NCBI RefSeq assembly: GCF_002514725.1
Contig: NZ_NTLB01000001.1
Location: 124,001-188,000, forward strand
Direction: 5' to 3'
Length of the DNA stretch: 64,000 nt
From: Mangrovitalea sediminis
GTDB lineage: Bacteria; Pseudomonadota; Gammaproteobacteria; Pseudomonadales; Oleiphilaceae
Shown here in pieces: positions 9,403 to 18,202 of this stretch. The notes under the pieces were generated by a model. That model made no database searches. It saw only the letters and a list, made by a program, of their open reading frames with translations, and was not told the DNA's origin. Position 1 is the first letter of the stretch. Each line of letters starts with the position of its first letter. The position numbers were made by a program, and so were the translations under genes.

Positions 9403-10029
9403 ATGCACATCAGAACTTGGATAACGGGCGCAGCCCTCCTGGCCACGTTTTCCTTACCCGTTCGAGGGGAAACTGAAATCACCCCCTTCCTGGGCTACCG
9501 TTTTGCCAACAATGTCGCCCTCCGCAGCGACACCACGACGACCACCGACACCCTGAAATTCAGTGACAGCAGCAGCTTTGGCATTCTCGTCAACGGTGAT
9601 ATCGATCCTTACGGAAGGCAGTACCAGCTTTACTACAGCCACCAGGACACTCGCGCCAGCGTCGGACAGCCCGCCCTTTTTTCCGGCATCAGTCAGTTTG
9701 ATGTCTCCATAGATCGCCTGCAGTTCGGCGGCTTGTACTTTCCCGGAGGCGTCTCCTCCCTGGGATTTATCGCCGGGACACTGGGCATCACGCGAATGTC
9801 CCCTGACGCCGCAGGTCTGGAGACGGACTACCAGCCATCGATCTCGCTGGGTGGAGGTGCCAAGTTGCCCCTGGGCCAACACCTGCTGCTGCGTTTCGAC
9901 CTGCGCGGCATCTACACGGCACTCCATACCAACGCCGCCATTTTTTGTTCCGGCGGTTGCACGGCGCGGGTGGATAGCCATGGCTTCTTCCAAATGGAGA
10001 CCGCCGTGGGCCTGGGCTTTCGGTTCTAA
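9403..10029 (+). CDS. Outer-membrane beta-barrel protein
   Basis: ATG at 9403 with GGGAG upstream gives 208 residues; an upstream in-frame ATG at 9373 would place a poor sequence before the signal peptide. There is an N-terminal signal (WITGAALLATFSLPVRG), then ITPFLGYRF and alternating polar/aromatic strands, ending in the barrel-type terminal Phe (AVGLGFRF). A CSGGC pair in a loop may form a disulfide. The size suits an eight-stranded OmpA/OmpW-like porin-type barrel. Function unknown. Confidence 0.75.
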   Translation: MHIRTWITGAALLATFSLPVRGETEITPFLGYRFANNVALRSDTTTTTDTLKFSDSSSFGILVNGDIDPYGRQYQLYYSHQDTRASVGQPALFSGISQFDVSIDRLQFGGLYFPGGVSSLGFIAGTLGITRMSPDAAGLETDYQPSISLGGGAKLPLGQHLLLRFDLRGIYTALHTNAAIFCSGGCTARVDSHGFFQMETAVGLGFRF

Positions 10030-10083
10030 GGGCTCCGCTAGCTCCCGGTCGCCACGACAGCATCTCTCACTCACCGGAGTCGC

Positions 10084-10851
10084 TTACACAAACATGCCCC
10101 CGGACACTTCGATCCGCTGCGCGTTGACCCAGCGATTGTCCTCCGCCAGCAAAGACGCGACCGCCGGACCGATATCGTCCGGTAAGCCGACACGGCCGAG
10201 CGCCGTGACACCGGCGACAAAATCATTGACTTGCTTGTTGTCGCGGACCACACCACCGCCAAAGTCGGTCTCGATAGCGCCCGGCGCAACCGTATTAACG
10301 GCAATGCCACGCGATCCGAGCTCCTTGGCCAGATAGCGGGTCAGCACTTCGACAGCACCCTTCATCGACGCATAGGCCGCGTAACCCGGCAGGCTGAAGC
10401 GCGTGAGCCCGCTGGACAGGTTGACGATACGGCCGCCATCGGCCATCAACGGCAGCAGCGCCTGGGTCAGGAAGAAGACGCCTTTGACATGGATATTCAT
10501 CAGCCGGTCAAACTGGGCTTCAGTCGTCTCCTCAAAGGAGGCGTTAATGCCGATACCGGCGTTATTGACCAGATAGTCGAATGACGTCCGTTGCCAGATA
10601 TCGTTAAGGGCCCCTTTCATGTCGAGGGCAAAGGCGGGGAATGCGGCAGTATTTCCGGTATCCAACTGGAACATCACTGCCTTGCGTCCCAGCGCCTCGA
10701 TAGCCGAGACGGTAGCCGCCGCTTCTTCCCGGTTACTGTGATAGGTGCCCACCACATCAACGCCCTTGCGAGCGAGGGCAATGGCCATATTCCGCCCAAG
10801 ACCGCGGCTCGCGCCGGTGACCAGGGCAATCTTCGTACCGTTGTTCGCCAT
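10084..10851 (-). CDS. SDR-family NAD(P)-dependent oxidoreductase
   Basis: The 255-residue classical short-chain dehydrogenase/reductase has the nucleotide-binding motif TGASRGLG (13-20), the NNAGIG motif, the catalytic Ser in LSSGL and the YASMK catalytic Tyr/Lys pair. A C-terminal VSGGMFV ends the protein as usual. It is divergent from a LysR gene (118 bp gap), which probably regulates it. The substrate is not predictable; such LysR-SDR pairs are common in proteobacteria. Confidence 0.88.
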   Translation of the reverse strand: MANNGTKIALVTGASRGLGRNMAIALARKGVDVVGTYHSNREEAAATVSAIEALGRKAVMFQLDTGNTAAFPAFALDMKGALNDIWQRTSFDYLVNNAGIGINASFEETTEAQFDRLMNIHVKGVFFLTQALLPLMADGGRIVNLSSGLTRFSLPGYAAYASMKGAVEVLTRYLAKELGSRGIAVNTVAPGAIETDFGGGVVRDNKQVNDFVAGVTALGRVGLPDDIGPAVASLLAEDNRWVNAQRIEVSGGMFV

Positions 10852-10969
10852 GAACTGTCTCCTTCATGCAGGGAATGGGTCCGGTCGCTCCGGACACAAA
10901 CAGCATGACATTTCCGGGAATCCAGATAATCTTTCAATTCACGACAACACTATCCGGATATTGCGAAGA

Positions 10970-11860
10970 ATGGACCGACTCGATGCCATGCGGGTGTTTG
11001 TGCGGGTTATGGAGCGGCGCAGCTTCAGCCGCGCCGCAGAAGACCTTGGGTTACCCGCCTCGACCGTGACCGAGGCCGTGAAGCAGCTGGAGGCCCACCT
11101 AAGGGTCCGGCTGCTCCACCGGACGACCCGACAGGTGCACGCCACTCCCGATGGCGAAATCTACTACCAGCGCTGTCTGACGATACTGGGCGACGTTGAG
11201 GAAGCGGAAAGCGCCGTCAGAGGCACCAAACCCCGCGGGCGCTTGAGGGTCGACGTCCACGGTTCCCAGGCGCGGGATTTCATCGTACCGGCACTACCCG
11301 GCTTTTTTGCCGACTATCCCGATATCACCTTGTTCCTGAGCGAAACCGACCGTTATGTGGACGTCGTCGGGGAAGGCGTCGACTGTGCGCTGCGCACCGG
11401 CACCCCCAAGGACAGCACCCTGGCATCCCGGCGCCTCGCCCTGTTGCGTGAAGTGACCGTGGCGTCCGCAGATTACGTGGAACGTTTTGGCACTCCGGAG
11501 CACTGGGAGGCACTGGACGGTCACCGGATGGTTGGCTTTCACTCCTCCGCGACCGGTAGTGTCCTGCCTCTGGAATTTATCGTCGACGGAGATCCCCGGA
11601 AAGTGACTCTACCCATATCGCTGGAGGTGAACGGTGGCGAGACTTACCGCCAGGCGGCGCTTTCCGGCTTCGGACTGATCCAGGTCCCCCGTTATTCGGT
11701 GGAGCAGGACCTCAAGGAAGGGACACTGGTCGAGTTATTGAGCGATACGCCACCCTCAGCGACCCCCATACACGCCCTCTTCCCGCAGCGGCGCCTGCTG
11801 AGCCCCAGGGTTCGCGTGTTTATCGACTGGGTAGCGAAGGTCTACGAAAAACGACAGTAA
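10970..11860 (+). CDS. LysR-family transcriptional regulator
   Basis: The ATG at 10970 (MDRLDAMRVFVRVMERRSF) is the family-conserved start and gives 296 residues; the frame stays open upstream but without LysR similarity. The wHTH recognition region is LGLPASTVTEAVKQLE; the effector-binding domain begins near residue 90. It is of the same CrgA-like class as the LysR at 3340. Divergence from the SDR gene suggests local control. Confidence 0.88.
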   Translation: MDRLDAMRVFVRVMERRSFSRAAEDLGLPASTVTEAVKQLEAHLRVRLLHRTTRQVHATPDGEIYYQRCLTILGDVEEAESAVRGTKPRGRLRVDVHGSQARDFIVPALPGFFADYPDITLFLSETDRYVDVVGEGVDCALRTGTPKDSTLASRRLALLREVTVASADYVERFGTPEHWEALDGHRMVGFHSSATGSVLPLEFIVDGDPRKVTLPISLEVNGGETYRQAALSGFGLIQVPRYSVEQDLKEGTLVELLSDTPPSATPIHALFPQRRLLSPRVRVFIDWVAKVYEKRQ

Positions 11861-12098
11861 CGCTCACTTGCCACAAAGATTCGACGCCTGGACGCGCCGA
11901 TATCACCTTCCCACTTTGGTGCACCCGCCCGCGGTAACGCCAGCTTTCAGGGCACAGCGCCCTTTCGACGCGCAAAGCTTATCGATCACCACCCAAGCAA
12001 CAGACTGATTCTTATGCACTTTGCAAAAATTGAACAGCGATGGCCTCGTTCATGCATCATAAATCGAGACCAAACGTCCCATTTTATGGAGAGGCATC

Positions 12099-13073
12099 AT
12101 GCAACATCTGGCAAAAAGCCCCCTCAGTCGCTGGATATTGAGCGCGGCGTTACTGTTTTCATCCGTAGTGACCCACGCAGCCACAGACATCAACGTCGGT
12201 GTGCAACCAGCCACACAGCCGATCTACATAGCGCAGGCTGCCGGCTACCTGAAACCGATCGAGCAAAAGTACGATGTGAGGTTTAAATTCCACAGCTTTT
12301 CCTACGGCGCACCTGAGAATCAGGCCATGGCTGCGGGAGACCTGGATCTCGCGTCCGCCGGCATGGGGCCCGCCATCGTCGCCTCCGCCCGGCTTCCCGC
12401 GCAGTTGCTAGGCATTACCATCCTTGAGCAGACAGCCATTATCGTGCCCGCCGACTCAACGATCACCAGTGTGAAGGATTTGAAAGGAAAGAAAATCGCC
12501 TTTCCCGGAGAAGGGTCCCAGCAGTATCCACTGCTGTTGAAGGCGCTGGCTGACGCAGGCCTGACCGTCAACGACGTTCAGCTATTCAAGACCAAAGGCT
12601 CCAACGTGTCCCTGCTTGTGGATCAAAAGGACGTCGATGCCGGGATTACCTGGGACCCCCATGTCTCCAAGGCACTGGCGTCCGGCAAGGCCCGGGTCCT
12701 GCTGAAAGCCGAGTCGATCCTGCCGCTGAAGTCAGGACATTACATCGGCAACGGCTTTTATGGCCGCACCGCCTTTATCAAGGAAAACGGGCCACTGGTT
12801 CAGGACATCATGAGCGCGCTGGTCAAGGCCATCAAACTGATACAGACGGACCCGAACAAGGCGATTACCATGTGGAGTAACGAAATCGGCTTCCCGAAAG
12901 ACGTTATTTCGTTTTCGCTGAAGCAAAAGATTTCGGTCTACGATCCGGACATCATCCCCGGTGCGGACACCATCACCGCCTATACGAAGTTCCTCAAGGA
13001 TGCAGGAATACTGAAAGCCAGCGATACGCCAAAGATCGATGCCGCTTTCGCAAAGAAGGCCCTGGCAGATTAA
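12099..13073 (+). CDS. ABC transporter substrate-binding protein, sulfonate/nitrate/taurine (SsuA/TauA-like) type
   Basis: The 324-residue periplasmic protein has a signal peptide (WILSAALLFSSVVTHA) and then the TauA/SsuA/ThiY-type fold opening INVGVQPATQPIYIAQAAGY. The DLKGKKIAFPGEGSQQ and DAGITWDPHVSKAL segments are typical of NitT/TauT binding proteins. The ligand class (aliphatic sulfonate, organic acid or amide) is not resolved. It is the first gene of an importer-amidase-TauE operon. SD GGAGAGG precedes the ATG, and a 10-bp-stem hairpin separates it from the permease gene. Confidence 0.88.
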   Translation: MQHLAKSPLSRWILSAALLFSSVVTHAATDINVGVQPATQPIYIAQAAGYLKPIEQKYDVRFKFHSFSYGAPENQAMAAGDLDLASAGMGPAIVASARLPAQLLGITILEQTAIIVPADSTITSVKDLKGKKIAFPGEGSQQYPLLLKALADAGLTVNDVQLFKTKGSNVSLLVDQKDVDAGITWDPHVSKALASGKARVLLKAESILPLKSGHYIGNGFYGRTAFIKENGPLVQDIMSALVKAIKLIQTDPNKAITMWSNEIGFPKDVISFSLKQKISVYDPDIIPGADTITAYTKFLKDAGILKASDTPKIDAAFAKKALAD

Positions 13074-13085
13074 GGACTGAAAGGC

Positions 13086-13130
13086 GTTGCGCCGGCCTCA
13101 TGAGGCTTGATTGCCAGCCTCCGGCGCAAC
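13086..13130 (+). promoter_or_regulatory. Intercistronic hairpin between binding protein and permease genes
   Basis: Perfect 10-bp inverted arms GTTGCGCCGG and CCGGCGCAAC enclose a 25-nt loop that contains a smaller CCTCATGAGG palindrome. There is no U-tract, so it is not a simple terminator. A stem here could protect the upstream mRNA and explain higher levels of binding protein than permease, as known for other ABC operons (inference). Confidence 0.55.
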
Positions 13131-13184
13131 CAACCTGACCTGATTTCATCATCTGCCCCACGTAAGACATGACAGGAAATACCC

Positions 13185-13952
13185 ATGGCCTATTTGCGTC
13201 ACCGGCTCCGTGGCATCGGTCCCTACTTTATCGCCGGGCTGTCCATCATCTTCGTTTGGCAAGCTGTCGTGGAGCTGCTTCACCCTAGCTCAGCCATCCT
13301 GCCAACGCCTGCAGCAACCGCTGAAACGCTTTGGACACTGACCAAGTCGGGAGAACTCATCACCGATATCTACGCCAGCTTATCGCGGGTTCTATCTGCC
13401 TGGCTCCTGGCGGCCATCATCGCGATTCCCCTCGGCCTGCTCCAGGGCACCAACCGGCGCTTTGAGCGGGTGTTCGAACCGGTGGTCGAACTGTTTCGGC
13501 CGATCTCGCCCCTCGCCTGGATTCCCCTCGCCATTCTCTGGTTCGGCATTGGTGAGTCCGGGAAGATCTTCGTGATCTTTATCGCCACCTTTTTCCCGAT
13601 TCTCCTGAATACGGTCTCCGGCGTGAAATCCATCGATCCCGTCATGATTCGGGCAGGACGGATACTCGGCTGCGACACCTCTCTGAAATTGTTCATCAAG
13701 GTCATCCTGCCGGCGGCCATGCCGACCATCCTGGTAGGTCTGCGCATTGCATTCGGCACCGGCTGGGCAGCAATCATTGCCGCAGAACTGGTGGCGGCCA
13801 GAGATGGGCTCGGTTTCCTTATTTCCAACGGCATGGAGATCCTGCGCTCTGACATGGTATTGGCCGGCATGGTCGTCATCGGCGTCCTGGGCGTGTTGAT
13901 CGACTCGGTTTTCCGGGTGATCGGGAAGAAGGTCAACTGGGGAGCACAGTAA
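13185..13952 (+). CDS. ABC transporter permease, SsuC/TauC-like
   Basis: This 255-residue inner-membrane protein has about six helices and the cytoplasmic EAA-type loop IRAGRILGCDTSLKLFIKVILPAAMPTILVG (EAA motif degenerate), as in NitT/TauT permeases. The GTGWAAIIAAELVAARDGLG segment is also characteristic. The stop overlaps by one base the ATPase start (TAATG), indicating translational coupling. Confidence 0.9.
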   Translation: MAYLRHRLRGIGPYFIAGLSIIFVWQAVVELLHPSSAILPTPAATAETLWTLTKSGELITDIYASLSRVLSAWLLAAIIAIPLGLLQGTNRRFERVFEPVVELFRPISPLAWIPLAILWFGIGESGKIFVIFIATFFPILLNTVSGVKSIDPVMIRAGRILGCDTSLKLFIKVILPAAMPTILVGLRIAFGTGWAAIIAAELVAARDGLGFLISNGMEILRSDMVLAGMVVIGVLGVLIDSVFRVIGKKVNWGAQ

Positions 13953-14779
13953 TGACAACCGTATTCGACAAGACACAGAGTCGAGCGAAAGGCATTCACA
14001 TCCAAAATGTCGGCAAGATGTATTACCCCCCGAACGGCGATCCTGTCGAAGCCCTGAAACCGGTGAAGCTGGATATCAAGCCGGGTGAGTTCCTCGCCGT
14101 CATCGGCCCTTCCGGCTGTGGAAAGAGCACACTGCTCAATATCGTCGCAGGTTTTGAGCAGGCAACGGCAGGCAGCGTCCTGGTGGACGGCGTCAAAGTG
14201 GACAAGCCGGACATCGATCGGGGCATGGTGTTCCAGCAGTATGCGCTTTTCCCCTGGCTCAATGTCCGGCAAAACGTCGAGTTCGGGCTCAAGCAGTTGA
14301 AGGTCCCGGAGGAACAACGGGCAGCGATAGTTAAGTCCTTTCTTGAGCTGGTCGGCCTTCAGGATTTTTCGGAAGCCAGCACCCATTCCCTGTCGGGCGG
14401 CATGAAGCAGCGCGTCGCTCTGGCCCGGGTTTTCTGTACCAATCCCTCCATCATCCTGATGGACGAGCCTTTCGGCGCCCTGGATGCGCTTACGCGCAGC
14501 ATGCTGCAGCAAGAACTCTTATCGATCTGGCAGGAATATGAGAAGACGGTCATGCTGATCACCCACTCTGTCCAGGAAGCCCTGGTACTGGCCAACCGGA
14601 TTGTGGTGATGACCAGCCGTCCGGGACGGATCAAGCTCGACATGACTGTCGACCTGCCCTACCCACGCGACAGCAAATCCGCAGAATTCAGGACGCTCGA
14701 AGCGGAAATTCTCAGCGAACTGACCGATGAAATTGCCAAGTCCTATGGCTGCAACCCGCCTTCGGTGACCGCGGACTGA
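13952..14779 (+). CDS. ABC transporter ATP-binding protein, SsuB/TauB-like
   Basis: The 275-residue nucleotide-binding subunit has Walker A GPSGCGKST, a Q-loop in VFQQYALFPW, the signature LSGGMKQRVALARVF, Walker B ILMDEPFGALD and a switch His in LITHSVQEA. All catalytic motifs are intact. It powers the permease encoded just upstream and overlaps its stop codon. Confidence 0.93.
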   Translation: MTTVFDKTQSRAKGIHIQNVGKMYYPPNGDPVEALKPVKLDIKPGEFLAVIGPSGCGKSTLLNIVAGFEQATAGSVLVDGVKVDKPDIDRGMVFQQYALFPWLNVRQNVEFGLKQLKVPEEQRAAIVKSFLELVGLQDFSEASTHSLSGGMKQRVALARVFCTNPSIILMDEPFGALDALTRSMLQQELLSIWQEYEKTVMLITHSVQEALVLANRIVVMTSRPGRIKLDMTVDLPYPRDSKSAEFRTLEAEILSELTDEIAKSYGCNPPSVTAD

Positions 14780-14780
14780 C

Positions 14781-16043
14781 ATGACACCACTCAAGCCCAT
14801 TGACCATCGCCCGGCACTATCGCACCTCCGGGCCGAAACCCAGGCCACGATCGACCGTATAGCTCGCTCGACCCTCAACGCCTTCACCTCGGTCTTGAGC
14901 GAGCCGCCAGGCCTCAGCGACGACACGGCCGGAGCACTGATCCGTGCTCCTCTCAAAGGGCTCCCGATAGCCGTAAAGGAAGTCATCGATGTCGCCGGCA
15001 GCCCTTGCGGGTACGGCTGCCTGGCCTTCGAAGACCGGATACCGCTGGAGAATGCGGAAATCGTCGACCAACTTATCGGGCTTGGAGCGCAGGTGATCGG
15101 CATTACCCGCTCGACCGAAATGGCTATCGCAAAGCCCACGATCACTGTGAACCCCTGGTCGCCGGGGCACAGTCCCGGCGGATCGTCCAGCGGGTCGGCA
15201 GCGGCTGTGGGTGCCGGTCTGGTTTCCTTTGCCCTGGGAACACAGACCATCGGTTCCGTCATCCGGCCTGCGGCCTACTGCGGCGCAGTTGGCTTTAAGC
15301 CAACACATGGCATTGGGTCGCTAAAGGGCGTGCTATCACTCAGTCCCACACTGGATCACCTGGGATTTTTTGCCGATACCCTGGAGCGCATGACGGGGGT
15401 ACTTCACCTGTTGATGAGCGAGCACCGCCAACAGCCGTCGGCATCCTTCAGATGGGTATTTGTCGAACCCTGGTTCCAGGACCAGGGCCTGAAACCCTTC
15501 TTTCGCCTGCGGGAACAACTCCGGCGGTCATGCAAAGGCACAGGAATCGACAGCGCCGACCTTATCTTACCCACACCTATCACCAGGGAAGAAGCCGAGA
15601 TAACCGACACACTGCTCTGCGTTGAAATGTTCCGCACCTGGGGCGACAGTCTGTTGGGGCATCCGGGAACCAGCGATTTGCTGCAAGGTTTTCTGCGTCG
15701 CGGACAATCCATCGCCGACGCGAATTACCAGCGCAGTCTTGAGCGGCGCCAAACCCTGATCGATCACCTTGAGAGCCTGTTGGGGGACGGGGATGTCATT
15801 GTGTTCCCCTCGGTGATGGGACCGCCTCCAAGACTGGAGCAGGGAACCGGGTCCAGAGATCCACAGCGGCTCTGGACACTCCTGGGGATGCCAGCGCTCA
15901 ACCTTCCTCTCGGGCAATCTGGAGGCTTTCCCATCAATCTTCAGTTGATCGCAAAGCGGGGTGCCGATCGCCACCTGCTGGAAAGCGCCGCCATTATCCG
16001 CCAGCACCTTATCCAATCCCCACCCAACGATGCACCGCCGTGA
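14781..16043 (+). CDS. Amidase-signature hydrolase
   Basis: The 420-residue amidase-signature enzyme has the catalytic Lys in GLPIAVKEVIDVAG, the cis-Ser in PGGSSSGSAAAVGAG and the nucleophile Ser in QTIGSVIRPAAYCG, so the Ser-Ser-Lys triad is complete. It is somewhat shorter than many members (about 460-500). It starts one base after the ATPase stop and overlaps the TauE gene by 4 bp. The imported compound is therefore probably an amide, urea-derivative or carbamoyl compound hydrolysed in the cytoplasm (inference). Allophanate hydrolase or 1-carboxybiuret-type activity cannot be told apart by eye. Confidence 0.87.
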   Translation: MTPLKPIDHRPALSHLRAETQATIDRIARSTLNAFTSVLSEPPGLSDDTAGALIRAPLKGLPIAVKEVIDVAGSPCGYGCLAFEDRIPLENAEIVDQLIGLGAQVIGITRSTEMAIAKPTITVNPWSPGHSPGGSSSGSAAAVGAGLVSFALGTQTIGSVIRPAAYCGAVGFKPTHGIGSLKGVLSLSPTLDHLGFFADTLERMTGVLHLLMSEHRQQPSASFRWVFVEPWFQDQGLKPFFRLREQLRRSCKGTGIDSADLILPTPITREEAEITDTLLCVEMFRTWGDSLLGHPGTSDLLQGFLRRGQSIADANYQRSLERRQTLIDHLESLLGDGDVIVFPSVMGPPPRLEQGTGSRDPQRLWTLLGMPALNLPLGQSGGFPINLQLIAKRGADRHLLESAAIIRQHLIQSPPNDAPP

Positions 16044-16801
16044 TGATGGCTTCCGGCACGATCACCCTATCGCTGACGGCAACGATCTTTACCGCAACGC
16101 TGGTGAGGTCGGCAACCGGCTTTGGCTTTGCACTGCTGGCCGTCCCAATGATGAGCCTGGTGCTTGAGCCCGCAAGCGCTGTCGGCCTCAGCCTGATGTT
16201 CCAGATTGCCAGCGGTCTGCTAATTGCCCTGCGCGGACTCACAGCGCCTGAGATCACCTATGCCCTGAGACTGTCGGCATTCACTCTTATCGGACTGGTG
16301 CCAGGCTTATTGGTGCTGCTGGTGCTGCCTCCCGTCTTTGCGCGGGTGATGCTGGTCGCCTGCCTGCTGGTCGCGCTATTACTGATCGCCGGGAAAGTCT
16401 CCTTCAAGGCGTCACCAACGACCCGACACTGGATGCTCATCGGTTTATGTGCCGGTTTCATGCAAGGCGTGGCCGGAGCAGCCGGCCCGCCAGTCCTTAC
16501 GGCGCTCCATGCTGACAAGGCTATCAGCAAGGCCTCGAAGCGGCGCATCATGTCGCTCTATTTTGTCCTTGTCGGCTTACTCTCGCTGCCGCCGATTCTT
16601 ACCCATATGCCCGGGCAGCTTCTCAATCTGCGACTCCAAAGTTTTTTGCTTGTCGCCATGCTGTGCGGCATATTTGCGGGCCATCAGGTGTTTATCCGGC
16701 TCAGTGACCGGCACTTTCATGGGGCAACCGTCCTGCTTCTGATGACAGGACTCGGCCTGGCCTGCTATCCGCTGGTCTCGCCCCTGATAACGGGCCGATA
16801 A
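16040..16801 (+). CDS. TauE/SafE-family anion exporter
   Basis: This 253-residue membrane protein has about eight helices and the duplicated family motif RSATGFGFALLAVPMMSLVLEP near the N-terminus and CAGFMQGVAGAAGPPVLTALHA in the second half. TauE/SafE proteins export sulfite, sulfoacetate and related anions. Its translational overlap with the amidase gene makes export of a degradation product of the imported compound likely (inference). Confidence 0.88.
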   Translation: MMMASGTITLSLTATIFTATLVRSATGFGFALLAVPMMSLVLEPASAVGLSLMFQIASGLLIALRGLTAPEITYALRLSAFTLIGLVPGLLVLLVLPPVFARVMLVACLLVALLLIAGKVSFKASPTTRHWMLIGLCAGFMQGVAGAAGPPVLTALHADKAISKASKRRIMSLYFVLVGLLSLPPILTHMPGQLLNLRLQSFLLVAMLCGIFAGHQVFIRLSDRHFHGATVLLLMTGLGLACYPLVSPLITGR

Positions 16802-16850
16802 CCGGTGCGGGCCGTCGGCAACAACATGTGGTTAACAGGAGGCGCTTCCG

Positions 16851-17597
16851 TTGAGCTCTGCCATTGATCGCGCATTTTCCGTACTCGAGTGCTTCGGGCG
16901 TCATCAAAAGCCGCTTCGCTTGTCCGACGTCGTCACCGAACTCGATTTACCCAAGCAAACCGCTCACCGGCTGATAAAGCAGCTCGAAGCACTCGACCTG
17001 CTGGAGCGGGATATACAACCGGAGAAATACCGGCTGGGTTCCCGGGTCCGCCAGCTTGGCATCGCCGCCGTCGTCTCCCAGAACCGTACGGCGCCGACAC
17101 GCGCCATCCTCGAAGACTTAGTGGCGCGCTTCGAAGAAACCGTTAACATCGGCATCCTCGACAACGGGGAAGTGCTATACATCGATCGGGTCGAGTGTCA
17201 CTGGCCACTGCGCGTGCAACTGGCCCCCGGCAGTCGGGTCAAGATGCATTGCACGGCTATCGGCAAGCTGCTGCTGGCTCATCTTCCTGATCCGGTTCGC
17301 GCCGTCACTATTCGGAATATGGCACTGGAAAAATACACGCCATCCACGATTACCGATGCCCAAAAGCTGGAAAAGGAATGTGAAAGGATCAAGGCCCAGG
17401 GCTACGCCGAAAACGTCGGTGAAGACCTGCAAGGACTGGTTGCACTGGCGGTGCCCATCTTCGGCGACGACGGTCAGGTCATTGCCGGTATTGCCGTGCA
17501 TGCGCCGGAAGCGCGGATGAGCCTGGAGTCCATGCGATCGCATATCGCGATATTGAATACGGCGGCAGAAAAGCTGGGTGCCGCCCTGATGTCGTAG
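16851..17597 (+). CDS. IclR-family transcriptional regulator
   Basis: A TTG start at 16851 sits 7 bp after a strong AGGAGG, giving 248 residues. The N-terminal wHTH (RLSDVVTELDLPKQTAHRLIKQLE) is followed by the GAF-like IclR effector domain with VECHWPLRVQLAPGSR, MHCTAIGKLLLA and GLVALAVPIFGDDGQ motifs. It lies at the end of the importer-amidase-TauE cluster and is the obvious candidate regulator. Confidence 0.9.
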   Translation: MSSAIDRAFSVLECFGRHQKPLRLSDVVTELDLPKQTAHRLIKQLEALDLLERDIQPEKYRLGSRVRQLGIAAVVSQNRTAPTRAILEDLVARFEETVNIGILDNGEVLYIDRVECHWPLRVQLAPGSRVKMHCTAIGKLLLAHLPDPVRAVTIRNMALEKYTPSTITDAQKLEKECERIKAQGYAENVGEDLQGLVALAVPIFGDDGQVIAGIAVHAPEARMSLESMRSHIAILNTAAEKLGAALMS

Positions 17598-17621
17598 CCG
17601 TCGTTGGGCCGCCCCTGCGGC

Positions 17622-17990
17622 CTAACGCGCAACCGGTGACTGCAGTAACATCACCAAAAGTCCGGCAAGCCCAACAAACAGCACCAATGCCAGGCCATTG
17701 ACCATCATCCGCTGCGCCACTCGAGTCATAAAGAATTCTTTGACCACCAGGCCCAACACCGCCAGCCCTATGACCACCCCCACCCAGCGATGCATCAGGA
17801 AATCCGCCAGGGACGAATTCATCAGCGGCGCGCCAGCAGGATAAAGGGAGTGGCTCAGTGCCTCGACGGACGGGCGATGCCAGATCGTCGAGATCAGGCC
17901 GAAACCGACCACCATGACACCGATGAGCGTCAGGACATTGAATGCATTGAAGAGCATGTCAGTCGATTTGGAGGGGGAGTCATTGCTCAT
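17622..17990 (-). CDS. Small membrane protein of unknown function
   Basis: The ATG at 17990 gives 122 residues; an upstream TTG frame extension is less likely. Three hydrophobic helices are evident (around residues 16-36, 66-86 and 96-116), with a polar loop between the first two. It is convergent with the IclR gene; a small GGCCGC/GCGGCC hairpin lies at 17607-17622 at the junction. I do not recognise the family. Confidence 0.6.
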   Translation of the reverse strand: MSNDSPSKSTDMLFNAFNVLTLIGVMVVGFGLISTIWHRPSVEALSHSLYPAGAPLMNSSLADFLMHRWVGVVIGLAVLGLVVKEFFMTRVAQRMMVNGLALVLFVGLAGLLVMLLQSPVAR

Positions 17991-18155
17991 AGGTAGCGCT
18001 CGGTTGTTATCGGTGACAGGAAGAATGGGTTTTGCCAACAGTCGGAGCCATAGAACGTCATCACGGCACCTGGGTCAAGCCAGACCGACGACTGAGCCCT
18101 CTTTCGGCCGGTTGTTCCCGGGGATCCATTTATGCAATTCTGTTCCAATCAGCCA

Positions 18156-18189
18156 CAGGACTCTGCACCTATCAGGACTCTGCACCTAT
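18156..18189 (+). repeat. Perfect 17-bp tandem duplication
   Basis: The 17-bp unit CAGGACTCTGCACCTAT occurs twice in succession, ending 13 bp before the putative start of the cysteine-rich protein gene. It probably arose by slippage; it lies in the leader/RBS region and could alter start choice. Confidence 0.9.
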
Positions 18190-18202
18190 AAGGACATGGC
18201 CC

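Noticed and set aside
11861..12098. Guanidine-type riboswitch or sigma54 promoter upstream of the TauA-like gene
   Set aside because: No recognisable riboswitch core and no GG-N10-GC with flanking consensus; a GGTGCACC palindrome at 11918-11925 is too short to call.
13370..14512. Minus-strand 380-codon frame across the permease and ATPase genes
   Set aside because: Overlaps two clearly identified ABC transporter genes; no motif or RBS.
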